23,955 bases of DNA from a virus. The position numbers and the translations under genes are program-made. The notes beneath the pieces are model-generated. The model had not been told where the DNA came from. It made no database searches and saw only the letters and a program-made list of their open reading frames with translations. Positions 13,842 through 21,202 of the stretch are shown here, in pieces; positions within the stretch are counted from its first letter, which is position 1; the number at the start of each line of letters is the position of its first letter. Where the stretch lies: the IMG/VR virus record IMGVR_UViG_3300027985_001728, positions 1-23,955 of that record. The stretch is one strand, 5' to 3'.

Positions 13842-14288
13842 ATGGCTATCCGGCTGGGTATGGATTGCAAATTGTATTACAACAGTTCCGGAGACTGGGC
13901 TTCACCGGTCTGGATCGAAATCGGGAACGCCAAAGATGTCACCCTCAACCTCGAGACTGGCGAAGCCGATGTCACAACGCGCGGAAACGGCGGCTGGCGT
14001 GCGACTATCGCCACATTAAAAGAGGGATCTGTTGAGTTTGAGATGATTTGGGATTCCGAAGACACTTCCTTTGCCGCTTTCCGTAGCGCCTTTTTCAACA
14101 ACACCTCAGTTGAAGTGGCGGCAATGGACGGAGACATTACTGAGAGCGGATCAAGTGGTCTGCATGCCGCATGTTCAGTAACAAACTTCACCCGTAATGA
14201 GCCGCTGGAAGAAGCGGTCACGGCTTCTACCACTATCAAGCCTACCTATTCAGAGAATGCGCCGGAATGGATGGAGGTGTCGGCATGA
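13842..14288 (+). CDS. Major tail tube protein
   Basis: The 148-residue protein begins MAIRLGMDCKLYYNSSGDW and has the beta-rich pattern of tail tube subunits. Visible blocks are IEIGNAKDVTLNLETGEADV, TRGNGGWRATIATLKEGSVE and FEMIWDSEDTSFAAFRSAF, followed by an insertion loop and a closing strand (ASTTIKPTYSEN). Tail tube proteins stack as hexameric rings on the tape measure protein to make the DNA conduit. The phrase distinguishing unmodified versus threshold residues (V-T-L-N-L, then T-R-x-x-G-W) is typical of this group. The start has a strong CGGAGG ribosome binding site. The stop overlaps the next ATG (ATGA). Confidence 0.8.
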   Translation: MAIRLGMDCKLYYNSSGDWASPVWIEIGNAKDVTLNLETGEADVTTRGNGGWRATIATLKEGSVEFEMIWDSEDTSFAAFRSAFFNNTSVEVAAMDGDITESGSSGLHAACSVTNFTRNEPLEEAVTASTTIKPTYSENAPEWMEVSA

Positions 14289-14626
14289 AGATTATTAATA
14301 ACGTATTCCGTTTGCTGAAAAATTTCTTTGTGCACGGCAAAAGCATGGTCGGGCTGCCAGGAATAAAGCTGGTGTTTCCGAAAACACTTCCTGCGGCAGC
14401 ACTGGATATCAAACTGGTTGACCCTGTTACGGATAGTGAACTGCCATTCAACAACTCTGCAGAGATTGAAATAGTTCTGGCGTATTCCGTAGACGGCAAG
14501 CAATCGATCAACCTGCAATTGGATGACATGATCACAAGCGAAGACATGCAGACCATTCTTGACGGCAAGCCACTCATTGCCCGTGTTACACACCTTTACG
14601 AAATCGCTTCCATTCAGCAGAAGTAA
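14285..14626 (+). CDS. Unknown small tail-module protein
   Basis: This 113-residue protein starts at the ATG overlapping the tail tube stop (ATGA), with GGAGGTG in the preceding gene. An in-frame ATG 18 bases further up is less likely. It has a basic N-terminal helix (KIINNVFRLLKNFFVHGKS), then beta-like segments (ALDIKLVDPVTDSELPF, AEIEIVLAYSVDGKQSINLQ) and a C-terminal helix. The family is not recognised. It lies between tail tube and tail chaperone genes, so it is likely a tail assembly or tube-associated protein, but this is by position only. Confidence 0.5.
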   Translation: MKIINNVFRLLKNFFVHGKSMVGLPGIKLVFPKTLPAAALDIKLVDPVTDSELPFNNSAEIEIVLAYSVDGKQSINLQLDDMITSEDMQTILDGKPLIARVTHLYEIASIQQK

Positions 14627-14690
14627 TTTTTTATCTTCATATCAATGTTTCATTCCCTAGACGCTATTTATCAAAGAGAAAGGATTCAGC

Positions 14691-14894
14691 ATGGCTAAAA
14701 AAACGTTTATGAATGTGAACTGCCCCAAGTGCGGCAGGAAATACGCTATCCCAAAAGGTTCCACCAAAGAGTTTCACTGTCCCGGCAAGAATTGTCATGC
14801 TATGGTCAACCAGCAGGTATCTTCATTTCGCTCATCAGTAACCGAATCAGATGATACTTCAGAAACAGAAGACACATCTGCTGCCGCCGAGTAA
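14691..14894 (+). CDS. Small zinc-ribbon protein in the tail module
   Basis: This 67-residue protein begins MAKKTFMNVNCPKCGRKYAI and has Cys pairs C-P-K-C (about 11-14) and C-P-G-K-N-C (about 30-35). This is a single zinc-ribbon finger. The second half is acidic and Ser/Thr-rich (VTESDDTSETEDTSAAAE), probably disordered. The start follows AAAGAGAAAGGATTCAGC. Tail operons seldom encode zinc ribbons. It may be an assembly factor or a regulator carried along. The exact function is not evident. Confidence 0.6.
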   Translation: MAKKTFMNVNCPKCGRKYAIPKGSTKEFHCPGKNCHAMVNQQVSSFRSSVTESDDTSETEDTSAAAE

Positions 14895-14940
14895 TTCTTT
14901 CCACTCGACATCATTCTTTACTTATTCTGGAGATCTTTAT

Positions 14941-15450
14941 ATGAAGACCTTTACTGATAATACTGGCCGCTCCTGGACGGTATCGCTCAATATCGGCACG
15001 CTAAAACGTGTGCGTTCGCTTTGTGAGGTTGACCTTATGGCTGCGGTAGAGGGTAAGCTGATCGATCGTCTGATTGCTGATCCCGTTCTTTTGTGTGACA
15101 TCCTCTACGTTGTCTGCAAGGAAGAGGCGGACAAGAATAACATCACTGACGAAGACTTCGGGCGGTCACTCGGCGGGGATGCAATTGATTACGCGACAAC
15201 GGCTCTTCTGGAGGAACTGGTTGATTTTTTCCCGCTACGAAGGCGCGAGGTTCTGAAGAAGGCGCTGGACAAGATGAACAAGCTACAGGAGAAATCGTTC
15301 AAGGCGGCGATGCTGTTTCTGGAAAGTCCGGAACTGGATCGCCGGGTGGAGAAGGCTCTCTCAAGCGTACTGCCGAACTTTGGGGATTCGTCTGGCAAAT
15401 TGCCGGATGCCTCGCCATCAATCCAGCCCCCTTTACCTTCCGCGAGTTGA
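14941..15450 (+). CDS. Tail assembly chaperone, gpG-like
   Basis: This 169-residue protein begins MKTFTDNTGRSWTVSLNIGT and has the helical pattern of phage tail assembly chaperones (VRSLCEVDLMAAVEGKLIDR, DAIDYATTALLEELVDFFPL). Such proteins coat the tape measure protein before tube polymerisation. The start follows TTCTGGAGATCTTTAT. Near the end (after about residue 145) the sequence becomes Pro/Ser-rich and looks non-conserved. At the same point the -1 frame (15,375 on) begins to read as real protein. This is the gpG/gpGT pattern: most ribosomes make the short form and a minority shift frame to add the T domain. A canonical slip site T TTT TTC is at 15,225-15,231. Confidence 0.7.
   Translation: MKTFTDNTGRSWTVSLNIGTLKRVRSLCEVDLMAAVEGKLIDRLIADPVLLCDILYVVCKEEADKNNITDEDFGRSLGGDAIDYATTALLEELVDFFPLRRREVLKKALDKMNKLQEKSFKAAMLFLESPELDRRVEKALSSVLPNFGDSSGKLPDASPSIQPPLPSAS
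15225..15231 (+). other. Candidate -1 slippery heptamer (T TTT TTC)
   Basis: In the gpG-like frame the codons GAT TTT TTC contain T-TTT-TTC, a canonical X-XXY-YYZ slip site. The -1 frame is open from 15,225 to 15,674 with no ATG, GTG or TTG before 15,447. A shift here would produce a fusion through a Gly/Ser/Glu-rich stretch. The switch could instead occur at a less canonical site between about 15,340 and 15,375, where real-looking coding appears to change frame. Confidence 0.4.
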
Positions 15451-15674
15451 CCGCCATGGCTGAAGCAAGTGCGCGGGAAAAATGGAACCATACCGCAAGT
15501 ATTTTGTGCTTACTCGCCAATATCTACCGCGACCCAAAGAAACACAGTCCCTACAAACCATCTGATTTCACACCGTTCAAGGCGAAGAAAGCTGTAACCG
15601 TCAAGGACACCAAAGCCGGATTTGCTGCTATGAAAGCGATATTCGTCGATAACCAACGGACTGCAGACCGTTAA
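15447..15674 (+). CDS. Tail chaperone T-domain, likely made by -1 frameshift
   Basis: The 3' ORF has a TTG start at 15,447 overlapping the gpG stop (TTGA) and an internal ATG at 15,456. The recognisable protein begins earlier: in the same frame from 15,375 it reads ELWGFVWQIAGCLAINPAPF then TFRELTAMAEASAREKWNHT. This is the typical opening of T-domain tail chaperones in many phages (P-F-T-x-R-E-L-x-x-M-A-E-A). No start codon precedes it in frame, so expression as part of a gpG-T fusion by -1 frameshift is the best explanation. The extended form would bind the tape measure protein, while the short TTG product is possible but incomplete. The rest (TASILCLLANIYRDPKKHSP) matches the same family pattern. 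Confidence 0.65.
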   Translation: MTAMAEASAREKWNHTASILCLLANIYRDPKKHSPYKPSDFTPFKAKKAVTVKDTKAGFAAMKAIFVDNQRTADR

Positions 15675-15740
15675 TATCCCATTACTCATTTCAAATTTGC
15701 CTGTAATGCTGCAGCTTACGCAGGCACGGAGAATTCAATT

Positions 15741-16088
15741 ATGGATATCAATACCGTTCTCACCACTGTCTGGAGCATTCTCAATTCACCCGCCGGGATC
15801 ACCACAATGGCAACCATCATGCTCTGGCTTCTGAACAAGCTTGCCACATCAAAGCCGCTCTGGGTGAAGTATGAAGGTACGCTGATCGCGGCAGTCAAGG
15901 CGGCTGAGAAGGTCATTCCCGATGACAGCAGCAATAAGTCGGTTGCCCGTCTGGATGAAGCGCTCAAGTACACCCTCAAAATTTATGAACAGGCCAAGGG
16001 GCGTCAGGCTACCAGTAAGGAGGTGGCTGAACTGACTGACGGGCTACAGATTGTTCATGCGGAGCTTGAGGGCAACGGTCAGCTGTGA
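15741..16088 (+). CDS. Holin-like membrane protein (superfamily 6 type)
   Basis: This 115-residue protein has one clear hydrophobic helix (ITTMATIMLWLLNKLA, residues about 20-35). A soluble C-terminal part of helices follows (YEGTLIAAVKAAEKVIPDD, VARLDEALKYTLKIYEQAKG). This resembles the LL-H-type holin group (holin superfamily 6). Holins form membrane lesions that let lysis enzymes reach the cell wall. The start follows CACGGAGAATTCAATT. It is next to another membrane or lipoprotein gene, so this pair may be the lysis cassette, although no peptidoglycan hydrolase is seen in the window. Confidence 0.55.
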   Translation: MDINTVLTTVWSILNSPAGITTMATIMLWLLNKLATSKPLWVKYEGTLIAAVKAAEKVIPDDSSNKSVARLDEALKYTLKIYEQAKGRQATSKEVAELTDGLQIVHAELEGNGQL

Positions 16089-16203
16089 TTTTTGTTGATG
16101 ATCTGTGAAACAAGAATACCGGATTGCGGTCAGTGTCACCCGGCCTATCGCCAACGGTTTCTACTGGCCGCAATCCATTTATCAAACCTACAGGAGATTA
16201 TCT

Positions 16204-16695
16204 ATGACTATCTTTCTGAATCTTGTGACTGTGGTGCTGCGTGTGATCTTTCCTGCTGTTTTCAGCCATAAACCTGACACCATGGAGAATGCCGCTTCGC
16301 AGAATGCGCTACGTGACCGGCTTCGCAAAAAGATCAGGGCAACATGGAAAACACCGGTTGTACTGATCCTGATTGCAGCCGCTACCTGTCCTCTCGGTGG
16401 TTGCTGGTTCCGACAAGTACGTACTGTTTATATCGAAGACGGTCAGCCGGTACGACTTAGGGAAACCATCAAAAGTGCGAAGGTCTGGGTGCCGGGTAAG
16501 GATGGCACACCCGTTGCCGGAGTAGTTGATCTACCGGAGGGGTGGTTTTGCCTTCCGCTGACAGAAGAGCCTGAACCAGCGACACCGCCGGAATCTGCCT
16601 TACCGGCGTTGCCAGAGTTGCCAGATGTTCCTGTAAATCAGTCAATTTATTATGCACACGATAATTTGAAATCGCATTTTGCGACTTCAAATTGA
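16204..16695 (+). CDS. Membrane/lipoprotein, spanin-like candidate
   Basis: This 163-residue protein starts at the ATG after ACAGGAGATTATCT; an in-frame GTG at 16,105 lacks such a site. There are two hydrophobic stretches: residues 1-20 (FLNLVTVVLRVIFPAVF) and about 51-66 (PVVLILIAAATCPLGGC). The second follows a basic region (RLRKKIRATWK) and ends in a lipobox-like LGGC with C67. An alternative start at M27 (16,282) would make that a more normal lipoprotein signal, but it lacks a ribosome binding site. Beyond it is the block VYIEDGQPVRLRETIKSAKV then PEGWFCLPLTEEPE, which I believe recurs in phage proteins of this type. The C-terminus is Pro-rich. A role in lysis (outer-membrane spanin) is inferred. 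Confidence 0.5.
   Translation: MTIFLNLVTVVLRVIFPAVFSHKPDTMENAASQNALRDRLRKKIRATWKTPVVLILIAAATCPLGGCWFRQVRTVYIEDGQPVRLRETIKSAKVWVPGKDGTPVAGVVDLPEGWFCLPLTEEPEPATPPESALPALPELPDVPVNQSIYYAHDNLKSHFATSN
16663..16693 (+). terminator. Strong inverted repeat at the 3' end of the lipoprotein gene
   Basis: AATTTGAAATCGC (16,663-16,675) pairs with GCGACTTCAAATT (16,681-16,693) over 13 positions with one mismatch and a 5-base loop. It overlaps the last codons of the lipoprotein gene. Only a short T-rich stretch follows, so it may be a weak terminator, an mRNA stabiliser or a protein-binding palindrome. It could set the ratio of lysis to tail transcripts. Confidence 0.4.
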
Positions 16696-16710
16696 TTTCT
16701 GGATCATATC

Positions 16711-17292
16711 ATGATCGGTATGACCTCGCGTGGCAGCTATCTCAATGCCCGGTTTGTGATAGCTGCCACAAAAAAGCGGTCAAAGCAGGTACTGTCCCGG
16801 CAAGGTGCGTATGTACGAGGCATTGCCAAGCGTAAAATCCGTCGACGCAAGAACCCTAAAAAATACAGTCCGGCAGGCACGCCGCCATTCACCCATACCG
16901 GGGCACTGAAGAAATCCGTCATCTTTGCTGCCAGTGAAGAGTCTGTTGTCATCGGCCCGAGTTATTCAGAGATCGGACAGATCGGCCACACCCATGAATT
17001 CGGTGGTACTGAACCGGAAAAGAAATCCCGCCAGAAGAAAAACAACTGGCGTCTGGTTGTCGGAGGCCATGGCCCGGTGGCAATCAGAAACGGTAAACCG
17101 GTCATTGCGCGGCTGCGTACATCCACTCAGGTAAAACGCGCCAGAGAGATTGCAGGCAAAATCCCTGCAGACATGACCATGTACAAGCCAAGGCGCACTT
17201 ACCCGAAACGCCCATTCATGGGACCGTCTTTAATGGAAGCACGCCCGGAGCTTCCAGCGTTTTGGCGATCATCTGTTAGCAAATCAGCTTAG
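16711..17292 (+). CDS. Tail completion-like protein (HK97 gp10-like)
   Basis: This 193-residue basic protein starts at an ATG with little ribosome binding sequence (TTTCTGGATCATATC). It has the block HEFGGTEPEKKSRQKKNNWR, and near the end RRTYPKRPFMGPSLMEARPE followed by LPAFWRSSV. The H-E-F-G-G and P-x-R-P-F-M-G-P-x-L motifs occur in phage tail completion or minor tail proteins such as HK97 gp10-like ones. A very basic N-terminal half (KRKIRRRKNPKK) suggests contact with DNA or acidic partners. It lies just before the tape measure gene and is probably a tail tube or tail joining component. The exact assignment is by motif and position. Confidence 0.6.
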   Translation: MIGMTSRGSYLNARFVIAATKKRSKQVLSRQGAYVRGIAKRKIRRRKNPKKYSPAGTPPFTHTGALKKSVIFAASEESVVIGPSYSEIGQIGHTHEFGGTEPEKKSRQKKNNWRLVVGGHGPVAIRNGKPVIARLRTSTQVKRAREIAGKIPADMTMYKPRRTYPKRPFMGPSLMEARPELPAFWRSSVSKSA

Positions 17293-17325
17293 CCATTCTG
17301 CTTCATAACCAATCAGGAAAATTCT

Positions 17326-19698
17326 ATGGCATCGGCATCCAACATTAAGGCTGGTGGGGCTTACGTCGAATTATTCCTTAAAGACGGCAAGCTCGTTAAA
17401 GGTCTGCGTAATGCTCAGAAAAAGCTGAAAGCCTTTTCCGCATCGGTCAGCACAGTTGGCCGGGCCATGTCTGCTGCTGCAACAGCTGCGTCCGCACCAT
17501 TCCTGCTTTCAGCCAGAGTCTTCGGCAGCTTCTCCGACCAGATGGCGATTGTTAAAGCTGTCACCGGTGCAACAGGGAGGGATTTTAAGCGTCTTAATGA
17601 CCGGGCTAAACAGCTGGGGCGCACCACCAGTTTTACTGCCACGGAAGTCGCGTCCGCCATGGTGGCTTTAGGGCGTGCCGGGTTCAGTACCGATGAAATC
17701 CTTGCCTCTATTGGCGGTACGCTAAATCTGGCACGAGCTGGCGCGATGGATCTGGCGGATGCGACCACCATCATGGCAGACCTGACTAGGTCGTTTGGAC
17801 TTACTGCCGATGAAGCGGGGCGTGTCGGGGATGTATTGGCTAAGACCGCCAATGAATCAAACACCAATATCGGTCTGGTCGGTGATTCCATGAAGTATGT
17901 CGCAGCTTCAGCCAATCTTTCCGGGCAGAGTCTGGAGCGGATATCGGCTGCACTTGCGGTTCTGGCTAACCGTGGGCTAAAGGGTGAAATGGCCGGTGCC
18001 AGCCTTGCAATGTCTCTTTCAAAACTTGCAGGGGATGACGTGCAGAAACAGCTTGCCGGTATGGGCGTGGCAGTAACTGACGCGCAGGGCAATATGCGTG
18101 ACCTGATGGATATCCTCAATGACTTGAATAAAGCGACAGCAGGGATGGGTAACGCCAAAAAGCTCTCACTATTCAAGGATATGTTTGACCAGCGCGGTAT
18201 GCGTTCCATGATCCTGCTTACTCAGAACGTCGGTGAGTGGGATCGGATGAGCCAGGTTGTGGCTAACAGCGGTGGTACTGCCGCCAAGGTAGCAGCCGAA
18301 ATGGATAATACCCTCGGCGGTAGTTTCCGCAAACTGATGTCCGCCATTGAAGGGGTGCAGATTGCACTCGGTGAAGCAATGGAGGGAACACTGCGCGGGT
18401 GGATGGACTGGGCCACAGAGCTTGCCGGTAAAGTGACCAAACTGATTAACGCCAACAAGGGACTTGTCGTTGTCGCTTTAAAAGTCATTGTGGCTGCTGG
18501 AGCGATTGGTGCAGTACTTATGGCTGCGGGTGCCGCCGGATCAGCACTGGCATTTGTATTTGGCGGACTGGCTACCTTGATCTCCGGAACGGTCACTGCA
18601 GTTGGCATGATGATATCCGTATTGAGCGCACTGCTATCTCCCATCGGTCTAGTTGCAGCTGCGATTGTCGGACTTGGCCTATACATTATATATAGTACTG
18701 AAACTGGGGCTAAAGCTCTCGACTGGCTGAGTGATAAGTTTAATGAGCTGAAGGCCAAAGTTATGACTGTGCTTTCAGCGATGGGAGATGCGCTGGCTGC
18801 TGGTGACATCGGTCTTGCGGCAAAAGTCTTATGGACGGCAATAAAACTGGAATGGCAGAAAGGCATCAATTACGTCAATGAACTCTGGGAGACGCTGTAT
18901 TTGGCTGTTGCCAATACTTTTGATGAAATCATCACCCTCGCCATTAATACCGCTGACGCGTTTTACATTGCGTTCCGAAACGGAATTGACGGTATCTACA
19001 AAATCGTTCTGAGTATTTCTGAATTCATCGCCAAAGCATTCTGGTCGGCACTGCAGGGAGTGGTAGACGCATTTACTTCAACCTTGCAGGCGTTACTCGG
19101 TGCAGGTTATCTGCTGCATATCTTTGATGAGAATGAAGTCGCGGAACTTGACGCTAAAATCCGGCAAATGAAAAAAGGGGCGGAGGGCTTCACTGGAAAG
19201 CGTAAGAAAGAGGTCGAGGATTTCTATCAGGGAAAAGTAGCCCAAACCGATGCACGCCAGCAGAAACGCTCTGAAGAGTTGAATACCAGAATGCTTGGGC
19301 GGGAAGAGGAACGGACCGGGCGCAGTTCTGAAAGAAAACAGGCATACCAGCAGGATCTGCAAGCCGCGCAGAATGAACTGAATCAGGCCAGAGAAGAGTG
19401 GAATTCTGTCGTCGCGGAAGCTAAAGCCAAGCGTGAAGCCTTTGAAAGTGGTACTCCGGAAGAGCCGGATAAACCAGATTTCCTCGAAGAACTTAAATCC
19501 CGGCTCGGTGCTGCCGGTGATGCGGTAAATGCAGCAGCAGACAAAATATCCGTACAGGGTACATTCAACCCGGCGGCACTACTCAGTTTGCAGGGCAACG
19601 GCATTGCCGAACGTACCGCCAAAGCGTCTGAGGACACCGCCAAAAACACCAAGCGTCTGGTAGATGAAGCAAAGATGGGCGGGTTAACGTTCTCGTGA
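17326..19698 (+). CDS. Tail tape measure protein (TP901-like)
   Basis: At 790 residues it is the longest product in the window. It sets tail length and is ejected into the cell envelope at infection. Residues about 65-230 match the TP901-type tape measure core: MAIVKAVTGATGRDFKRLND, RTTSFTATEVASAMVALGRA, NLARAGAMDLADATTIMADL, VAASANLSGQSLERISAALA. The middle (about 380-465) has several hydrophobic helices (ALKVIVAAGAIGAVLMAAGA, SPIGLVAAAIVGLGLYIIY), likely used to breach the host membrane. The C-terminal third is charged and helical (QKRSEELNTRMLGREEERTG, EREAFESGTPEEP-like). The start follows CAGGAAAATTCT. It is followed not by the next tail gene but by two minus-strand cargo genes. Confidence 0.9.
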   Translation: MASASNIKAGGAYVELFLKDGKLVKGLRNAQKKLKAFSASVSTVGRAMSAAATAASAPFLLSARVFGSFSDQMAIVKAVTGATGRDFKRLNDRAKQLGRTTSFTATEVASAMVALGRAGFSTDEILASIGGTLNLARAGAMDLADATTIMADLTRSFGLTADEAGRVGDVLAKTANESNTNIGLVGDSMKYVAASANLSGQSLERISAALAVLANRGLKGEMAGASLAMSLSKLAGDDVQKQLAGMGVAVTDAQGNMRDLMDILNDLNKATAGMGNAKKLSLFKDMFDQRGMRSMILLTQNVGEWDRMSQVVANSGGTAAKVAAEMDNTLGGSFRKLMSAIEGVQIALGEAMEGTLRGWMDWATELAGKVTKLINANKGLVVVALKVIVAAGAIGAVLMAAGAAGSALAFVFGGLATLISGTVTAVGMMISVLSALLSPIGLVAAAIVGLGLYIIYSTETGAKALDWLSDKFNELKAKVMTVLSAMGDALAAGDIGLAAKVLWTAIKLEWQKGINYVNELWETLYLAVANTFDEIITLAINTADAFYIAFRNGIDGIYKIVLSISEFIAKAFWSALQGVVDAFTSTLQALLGAGYLLHIFDENEVAELDAKIRQMKKGAEGFTGKRKKEVEDFYQGKVAQTDARQQKRSEELNTRMLGREEERTGRSSERKQAYQQDLQAAQNELNQAREEWNSVVAEAKAKREAFESGTPEEPDKPDFLEELKSRLGAAGDAVNAAADKISVQGTFNPAALLSLQGNGIAERTAKASEDTAKNTKRLVDEAKMGGLTFS

Positions 19699-19722
19699 AT
19701 GTAGTCAAAACCACATGAATAT

Positions 19723-20550
19723 TTAGAGACAAAGGTCATCTGCATCTGGAATTTGTCCTTTATCTGCTGATTTTTTGATTAATGTTAAGAGTAAATCATA
19801 TGAATCATCGACAACGTCTTTCGTCTCTTTAAGTTTCCCGCCATGAACAGCTTTTGATCTTACTCCATATAGTTTCTTGATTTTTTTGAAGATTTCTTTT
19901 CGTTTGACTTTATTTCTGGGAAAAAGAAATTTTGATATACATAAACCAAGCCTAAATGATAATTCATAGTCTATATTAAACAAGCCTTCAATTCCTGACC
20001 ATAGTAAAGCAAGCTGTGCTCGGGGAAGAGAGTGCCATCTGTAACTGGCTAGAATATGAATTGCCGTTTGGTATTTATCAACTTTCATTAATTCTTCAAG
20101 CCTGTCATAATGAGACACTAACCATTTAGCTTCTGAAGAACTAATTAGCCGATTAGATGCAGTGGAAAAGTTATGTGTTGCATAATTTGTCACATGGAGA
20201 AATTTAGCGTTTTTAAATTCTTGAGGTTTTACATCAGATTGAAAGTAAAAACCAATATTACAATTAAACAATGCACTTATTAAAAGCGCATCCCATTGAG
20301 AGTTCCACACCTTACATGCTAAATCTTTATTGTTTGAACCTGTTATTTTTAAGCATGCGGTAACATAAGGTAAATACAGGAAAGCCATTCCAATATCGGC
20401 ATCACTTTTAAGTTGAGACGTTATCGTTTTTAAGCACTTTTCGCATTTAGAAGGCATTAATGTAACATGTTTGTTCAACTGTAGTTCTGTTTTTACATTA
20501 ACACCGCTAAGATATAAATACATTTCATTATGGTCTTTTGTAATTATCAT
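19723..20550 (-). CDS. Apea-like HEPN domain protein, candidate anti-phage cargo
   Basis: This 275-residue AT-rich gene runs against the tail operon. Its C-terminal half shows the Apea-like HEPN pattern: ALLWSGIEGLFNIDYELSFR (about 181-200), then KRKEIFKKIKKLYGVRSKAVHGG with the R-x4-H motif R231/H236. HEPN domains with this motif are often RNases in toxin-antitoxin, CRISPR and abortive-infection systems. The N-terminal half (ELQLNKHVTLMPSKCEKCLK) is unrecognised and has a C-x2-C pair. The ATG at 20,550 was chosen over one nine codons up because GGGGAGGGG lies just before it. Its 3' end is only 24 bases from the tape measure stop, convergent. Superinfection exclusion is an inference; some Apea-like proteins may not be catalytic. 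Confidence 0.75.
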   Translation of the reverse strand: MIITKDHNEMYLYLSGVNVKTELQLNKHVTLMPSKCEKCLKTITSQLKSDADIGMAFLYLPYVTACLKITGSNNKDLACKVWNSQWDALLISALFNCNIGFYFQSDVKPQEFKNAKFLHVTNYATHNFSTASNRLISSSEAKWLVSHYDRLEELMKVDKYQTAIHILASYRWHSLPRAQLALLWSGIEGLFNIDYELSFRLGLCISKFLFPRNKVKRKEIFKKIKKLYGVRSKAVHGGKLKETKDVVDDSYDLLLTLIKKSADKGQIPDADDLCL

Positions 20551-20596
20551 GTCCCCTCCCCATATGTTTATAGTCAATAGTACACTAATTTTATTG

Positions 20597-20623
20597 ATTA
20601 TAAAAACTAAAAAAATCGAGCAA
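20597..20623 (-). promoter_or_regulatory. Candidate promoter of the HEPN gene
   Basis: On the minus strand TATAAT (20,597-20,602) is a perfect -10 box. The best upstream -35-like sequence is TTGCTC (20,618-20,623) at 15 bases, shorter than ideal. The region is strongly AT-rich and lies 47 bases above the gene's start codon, so the cargo gene seems to have its own promoter. Confidence 0.45.
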
Positions 20624-20653
20624 TGGAATTGCCATAAAAGAGACTAGGCATAA

Positions 20654-20672
20654 GTAATCACGTCGTAGTTAC
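20654..20672. repeat. Imperfect palindrome between the two cargo genes
   Basis: GTAA-TC-ACG-T-CGT-AG-TTAC is a palindrome with 7 of 9 positions matching in each half. It lies between the HEPN promoter and the end of the VOC gene. It could be an operator for the HEPN gene or chance; it is not a terminator because no T run follows. Confidence 0.25.
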
Positions 20673-20728
20673 GATAGCGACTAAACCAAATTGGGTCAAT
20701 ATTGTGGTGCAATATATTGATGCCATGC

Positions 20729-21109
20729 TTATATGGCGATCCACCAGAATACGCCGAATTTATCAATTAGGTTTGAACAGAGCGGATTCCAGTCACATGG
20801 CCCCAGAGGATCAATTACGGTTCCGCCTTCCCGAAGGACATCATAGGCATTCCGGACCGCTTCTTCGCTGCCCATATCATATGTGTTGAACGCCATGGTC
20901 TGCCACGAACTTTTGGGGCTGGTATCGCATTTTTCCGGCGCCTCGCTAACAGCCATGAACAGTTGTCCGTTGACGGTTAGTTCGCAATGCGCATAAGCCT
21001 TCTGCTCTTTATCTTTTACTTGAAATCCGATGCTTGCGCCAAATGCCTTGCAGTATACCTCAACCGCTTCCAAACTGCCTCGGACATACACCTGTGGACT
21101 TATTTTCAT
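20729..21109 (-). CDS. VOC / PhnB-like (glyoxalase fold) protein
   Basis: This 126-residue minus-strand protein begins MKISPQVYVRGSLEAVEVYC. It carries the PhnB-like layout of the vicinal oxygen chelate superfamily: an N-terminal beta-alpha unit (EAVEVYCKAFGASIGFQVKD), a strand block (AYAHCELTVNGQLFMAVSEA) and a closing block WNPLCSNLIDKFGVFWWIAI. The length is typical (about 130). VOC proteins include glyoxalases, dioxygenases and antibiotic-binding resistance proteins. Usual metal ligands are not all obvious here; the H in YAHCEL is a candidate. The start follows AAGGGGAAGC. It is a metabolic or resistance-type gene unlinked to virion building. With the HEPN gene it forms a cargo insertion in the tail operon. 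Confidence 0.75.
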   Translation of the reverse strand: MKISPQVYVRGSLEAVEVYCKAFGASIGFQVKDKEQKAYAHCELTVNGQLFMAVSEAPEKCDTSPKSSWQTMAFNTYDMGSEEAVRNAYDVLREGGTVIDPLGPCDWNPLCSNLIDKFGVFWWIAI

Positions 21110-21202
21110 GCTTCCCCTTCGTTTACCAATTCTGGCTTACATACCTATTCCGTCAATAGTAGTTTTTCAGGGTAAATAATCAAGCCATCTGGGAGGTCTA
21201 AT

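Noticed and set aside
17415-18209. Minus-strand ORF of 264 codons inside the tape measure gene
   Set aside because: Shadow of a well-supported gene with strong family motifs; the antisense product is Ser/Ala-rich and featureless.
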